Below, one piece after another: positions 5,845 through 8,411 of a stretch of 8,411 nt of DNA (position 1 is the first letter of the stretch; the number at the start of each line of letters is the position of its first letter). The translations under genes and the position numbers were made by a program. The stretch covers positions 1 through 8,411 of the forward strand of contig JAJYKO010000193.1 of the NCBI GenBank assembly GCA_021788565.1, given 5' to 3'. The notes beneath the pieces are model-generated. The model did not search any database, was not told the origin of the DNA, and was given only the letters and a program-made list of their open reading frames with translations. Source of the stretch: Chloroflexota bacterium. Its GTDB lineage: Bacteria; Chloroflexota; UBA6077.

Positions 5845-5884
5845 ACCTGGGAACGGACGGCGAGAAAGGCTAGGGAGACGGACG

Positions 5885-6934
5885 ATGATAGTGGTGATGT
5901 CCAGCAAGGCAACGGAGGCGCAGATCCAGGGGGTCCTGGCGCGCCTGGAGAGCAAGGGGCTGCAGGGCCACCGTTCCGGTGGGGAGGAGCGAACCGTGAT
6001 AGGCGTGATCGGAACTCGATTCGAGCCACAGCTGGGCGAGCAGCTGGAGATGCTTCCGGGGGTGGCGACCGTCACCCCTATCAGCAAGCCGTATAAGCTG
6101 GCGAGCCGGGAGTTCCGCCCTTCCGATACCATAGTGCGTGTGGGAGATCTGGAGATCGGTGGCGGCGACATCACCGTGATGGCGGGGCCCTGCTCCGTGG
6201 AGAGCCTGGACCAGATGATGGAAACCGCGGATGCGGTGAAGGCGGCCGGCGCCAAGATCATCCGGGGCGGAGCCTACAAGCCTCGTACCTCGCCGTACTC
6301 GTTCCAGGGATTGGGCGAGGAAGGTCTCGCTATCCTCGCCGAGGTGAGGGAGCGCACGGGGTTGAAGATCATCACCGAGGTGATGGAGCCTGAACAGGTC
6401 GGTCCCGTAGCCGAGCACGCGGATATCCTTCAGATCGGCGCCCGCAGCATGCAGAACTTCCCCCTGCTGAAGCAGGTGGGGAGCGTCGACAAGCCGGTGC
6501 TGCTCAAGAGAGGCATGGCCGCGACCATCGAGGAGTGGCTGATGGCGGCCGAGTACGTGATGGCCTCCGGCAACTTCAAGGTGATCCTGTGTGAGCGTGG
6601 GATCAGGACGTTCGAGACGGCGGTGCGGAACACGCTGGACCTCAGCGCGGTGCCGATAGTGAAGCGGTTGAGCCACCTGCCGGTGATAGTAGACCCGAGC
6701 CACGGCACAGGGAAGTGGTACCTGGTGAAGCCGATGGCGCTAGCCGCGGTGGCGGCCGGTGCTGACGGTCTGATCATAGAGGTCCATCCCTCGCCGGACA
6801 CCGCGCTCTCCGACGGTCCCCAGTCCCTGAGCCCGGCCAACTTCGCCGAGTTGATGGACTCACTCCGCACCATCGGGGCTGCCATGGGTCGGGGGCTGCC
6901 CGCCGAGCGTAACGGCGCCGTGGTATCTCGCTGA
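5885..6934 (+). CDS. aroF: 3-deoxy-7-phosphoheptulonate (DAHP) synthase, type I-beta, with N-terminal regulatory domain
   Basis: The enzyme condenses phosphoenolpyruvate with erythrose 4-phosphate to DAHP, the first and committing step of the shikimate pathway in the cytoplasm. At 349 residues it matches the Thermotoga-type enzyme. Residues 1 to about 72 form a ferredoxin-like (ACT-resembling) domain that in T. maritima mediates feedback inhibition by Tyr and Phe. The TIM-barrel follows, with AGPCSVES (100-107), [13 protein letters not shown] (132-144), [11 protein letters not shown] (182-192), LLKRG (206-210) and DPSHGTGK (270-277). The expected metal ligands Cys103, His273, Glu299 and Asp310 are present, each one position beyond those I recall for T. 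maritima (102, 272, 298, 309). The ATG start has GGGAG at 5873-5877, 7 nt upstream. It is the first gene of the operon behind the attenuator, and its TGA overlaps the aroA ATG by one base. Confidence 0.95.
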   Translation: MIVVMSSKATEAQIQGVLARLESKGLQGHRSGGEERTVIGVIGTRFEPQLGEQLEMLPGVATVTPISKPYKLASREFRPSDTIVRVGDLEIGGGDITVMAGPCSVESLDQMMETADAVKAAGAKIIRGGAYKPRTSPYSFQGLGEEGLAILAEVRERTGLKIITEVMEPEQVGPVAEHADILQIGARSMQNFPLLKQVGSVDKPVLLKRGMAATIEEWLMAAEYVMASGNFKVILCERGIRTFETAVRNTLDLSAVPIVKRLSHLPVIVDPSHGTGKWYLVKPMALAAVAAGADGLIIEVHPSPDTALSDGPQSLSPANFAELMDSLRTIGAAMGRGLPAERNGAVVSR

Positions 6935-8337
6935 TGGGACGGGGAGACGAGGGGAGACAGCGCCCTGTAGGGGCCGGCGGCTCTGCCGGCCCGTCAGGGC
7001 GGGCGGACACGGCGGTCCGCCCCTACAAGTCGGCTTCTGACAGCCGCCTGGTTCACCCCGCTCGGCGGCTGCGCGGTGAGGTGCGGGTGCCAGGGGACAA
7101 GTCTATCTCCCATCGCGCGCTGCTGCTCAACGCCATCGCCGAGGGGGAAGCGATTATCTCTAACCTCGGGCCTGGCGCCGACTGTACGTCGACCGTGCGC
7201 TGCCTCAAGGCGCTGGGCGTTGACGTCGACGTGCGGCCGGACGGGACGATCAGGATCGTCGGGGGTGGCCTTCACGGCTTGCGCGAAGCCGCGGACGTGC
7301 TGGACGCGGGCAACTCCGGAACCACCACGAGGCTACTCACCGGCCTGCTGGCTGGACAGGAGTTCTTCTCGGTCATCACGGGTGATGGCTCTCTCCGCGG
7401 CCGTCCGATGAAGCGGATCATCGACCCTTTGCGGCGGATGGGAGGGCAGCTCTGGGCGAGGAAGGGTGACAGCCTTCTTCCCATCGCGATTCGTGGCTCT
7501 CACCTGACGGCTATCGACTACCCCCTTCCCGTTGCCAGCGCGCAGCTTAAGTCCGCGCTGCTGCTCGCCGGGCTGTACGCTGAGGGCGCAACCACGGTGC
7601 GTGAGCCTCAACTCTCTCGAGACCACACCGAGCGGATGTTGAGAGCCCAGGGAGCGGACCTGCGAGTCGATGGCCGTGTGATCACGCTGACGCCGGGCCG
7701 GCGCCTCTCCGCGTTGAGCGTCGATGTGCCGGGAGATATCTCCTCCGCCGCTTTCTGGTTGGTGGCGGCCGCCGTTCATCCCGACGCCGAGATCGTCGTG
7801 AGGGACGTGGGGGTCAATCCCGGCCGGACCGGTATCCTCGAAGCGCTGGCGGCGATGGGTGCGGATGTGGAGGTAGTGCCGCGGGGTGAACGCGCCGGGG
7901 AGCCCGTGGCCGATCTCGTGGCCCGCTCCAGCGTGCTGCGTGCCACGCGCATCGCCGGAGATCTCGTTCCCAGGCTGATCGACGAGATACCGGTGCTGGC
8001 AGTGGCGGCAATCTTTGCGGATGGGGAGACAACCTTCGCCGATGCGTCTGAACTCCGGGTAAAGGAGACGGACAGGGTGGCCGCGCTGGTGACGGAACTT
8101 GGCCGGCTGGGTGCCGAGGTACGCGAGTTGCCGGACGGGCTGGCGATCCGGGGCGGTCGAAGGCTTCGGGGGGCTCGATGTCAGAGCTACCGCGACCACC
8201 GAATGGCGATGGCACTCGCCATCGCAGGGCTGGTCGCGGAAGGCGAGACGGTAGTCGACGGCTCGCAGGCCGCGGACGTATCCTATCCAGAATTCTGGGA
8301 AGAGTTGGAGCGCCTTGCAGGGGAGGACGGCCCGTGA
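6934..8337 (+). CDS. aroA: 3-phosphoshikimate 1-carboxyvinyltransferase (EPSP synthase)
   Basis: This enzyme transfers the enolpyruvyl group of PEP to shikimate 3-phosphate, the sixth step of the pathway. Family motifs are intact: PGDKSISHR (53-61), DAGNSGTTTR (124-133), GDGSLRGRPM (150-159), SAQLKS (202-207), LIDEIP with the catalytic Asp350, RVKETDR (375-381) and YRDHRMAM (419-426). At 467 residues it is about 40 longer than usual, and the excess is at the N terminus: homology begins near residue 39 (LVHPARRLRGEVRVPGDK). ATG at 6934, overlapping the aroF stop as TGATG, is the only canonical in-frame start before the conserved core; the next are GTG codons at 7081 and 7087, inside it. There is no clear Shine-Dalgarno, so re-initiation after aroF is likely. 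Residues 11-32 are encoded by a palindromic repeat (6966-7027). The NSGT-containing substrate loop resembles Bacillus-type enzymes; I make no claim on glyphosate response. Confidence 0.95.
   Translation: MGRGDEGRQRPVGAGGSAGPSGRADTAVRPYKSASDSRLVHPARRLRGEVRVPGDKSISHRALLLNAIAEGEAIISNLGPGADCTSTVRCLKALGVDVDVRPDGTIRIVGGGLHGLREAADVLDAGNSGTTTRLLTGLLAGQEFFSVITGDGSLRGRPMKRIIDPLRRMGGQLWARKGDSLLPIAIRGSHLTAIDYPLPVASAQLKSALLLAGLYAEGATTVREPQLSRDHTERMLRAQGADLRVDGRVITLTPGRRLSALSVDVPGDISSAAFWLVAAAVHPDAEIVVRDVGVNPGRTGILEALAAMGADVEVVPRGERAGEPVADLVARSSVLRATRIAGDLVPRLIDEIPVLAVAAIFADGETTFADASELRVKETDRVAALVTELGRLGAEVRELPDGLAIRGGRRLRGARCQSYRDHRMAMALAIAGLVAEGETVVDGSQAADVSYPEFWEELERLAGEDGP
6966..7027. repeat. REP-like double-hairpin element with TGTAGGGGC inverted ends, inside the start of aroA
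   Basis: This 62-bp element has 9-bp terminal inverted repeats, TGTAGGGGC (6966-6974) and GCCCCTACA (7019-7027). Inside are two hairpins: GGCCGGC/GCCGGCC (6972-6978 with 6985-6991) and GGGCGGAC/GTCCGCCC (7001-7008 with 7015-7022). They are joined by CGTCAGGGC-type sequence. Elements of this look recur in intergenic DNA of Chloroflexota in my experience; only one copy is in this window, so family membership is an inference. It lies within the aroA reading frame and holds no stop in that frame. Confidence 0.7.
8319..8326 (+). promoter_or_regulatory. Shine-Dalgarno site for the aroE GTG start
   Basis: AGGGGAGG lies inside the end of aroA, 7 nt before GTG at 8334. It identifies the GTG, which overlaps the aroA stop as GTGA, as the aroE start. 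Confidence 0.75.
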
Positions 8338-8411
8338 AGCGGTTGGCAGTCATTGGGTATCCCATCAAGCACAGCATCTCGCCCGCCATGCACCAGGCGG
8401 CGCTGGATGCT
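8334..8411 (+). CDS. aroE: Shikimate dehydrogenase, 3'-partial
   Basis: The NADPH-dependent reduction of 3-dehydroshikimate to shikimate is the expected role. Only the first 26 codons are in the window. They read as the signature N terminus of the family, AVIGYPIKHSISPAMHQAAL, where the G-x-PI-x-HS-x-SP-x-MH motif forms the shikimate-binding site. The start is GTG at 8334, sharing GTGA with the aroA stop (4-nt overlap), which indicates translational coupling and the same operon as aroF and aroA. The gene runs off the window. The C-terminal NADP-binding half cannot be seen, but no other family has this opening. Confidence 0.92.
   Translation, partial: MKRLAVIGYPIKHSISPAMHQAALDA

Overview
The window is high-GC bacterial DNA. 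It uses TTG and GTG starts behind strong Shine-Dalgarno sequences, and it is dense in genes on both strands. The gene types fit Chloroflexota, perhaps the Dehalococcoidia: a site-2-type membrane protease, an Asp-box repeat protein built of 'SPDF..D.T.FA' units, a Thermotoga-type DAHP synthase, and palindromic elements beginning TGTAGGGGC. That placement is an inference from gene style, not a demonstrated assignment.

Left part (1-3260). The window opens inside a plus-strand M50/site-2 protease gene whose frame is open to the first base. A long hairpin lies in the gap where this gene converges with a minus-strand IlvD/Edd-family dehydratase. The dehydratase keeps the Fe-S, Mg and catalytic residues of the L-arabonate dehydratase branch. 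Behind its start lies a headless, decayed C-terminal half of an HD-GYP domain (2935-3258).

Middle (3300-5590). A compact minus-strand tRNA-Gln(CTG) unit has its own sigma-70-type promoter, an encoded CCA and an intrinsic terminator. It is divergent from a 644-residue beta-propeller-type protein made of about fourteen units of roughly 46 residues, most of them with Asp boxes. A perfect 12-bp hairpin follows that gene.

Right part (5631-8411). This is an aromatic amino acid operon: aroF (type I-beta DAHP synthase), aroA (EPSP synthase) and the start of aroE (shikimate dehydrogenase). The genes overlap by 1 and 4 nt, so translation is probably coupled. The main discovery is ahead of aroF. A strong promoter (TTGACA/TATACT) is followed by a 20-codon reading frame holding four consecutive aromatic codons, TGG-TAT-TAC-TTT (Trp-Tyr-Tyr-Phe). 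Then come a 14-bp hairpin and an intrinsic terminator placed before the aroF ribosome binding site. This is the architecture of ribosome-mediated attenuation, apparently reading all three end products of the pathway at once. AroF also has an N-terminal domain of the kind used for allosteric feedback, so flux into the shikimate pathway may be controlled at two levels. A REP-like double-hairpin element has entered the start of aroA and appears to be translated as part of an N-terminal extension.
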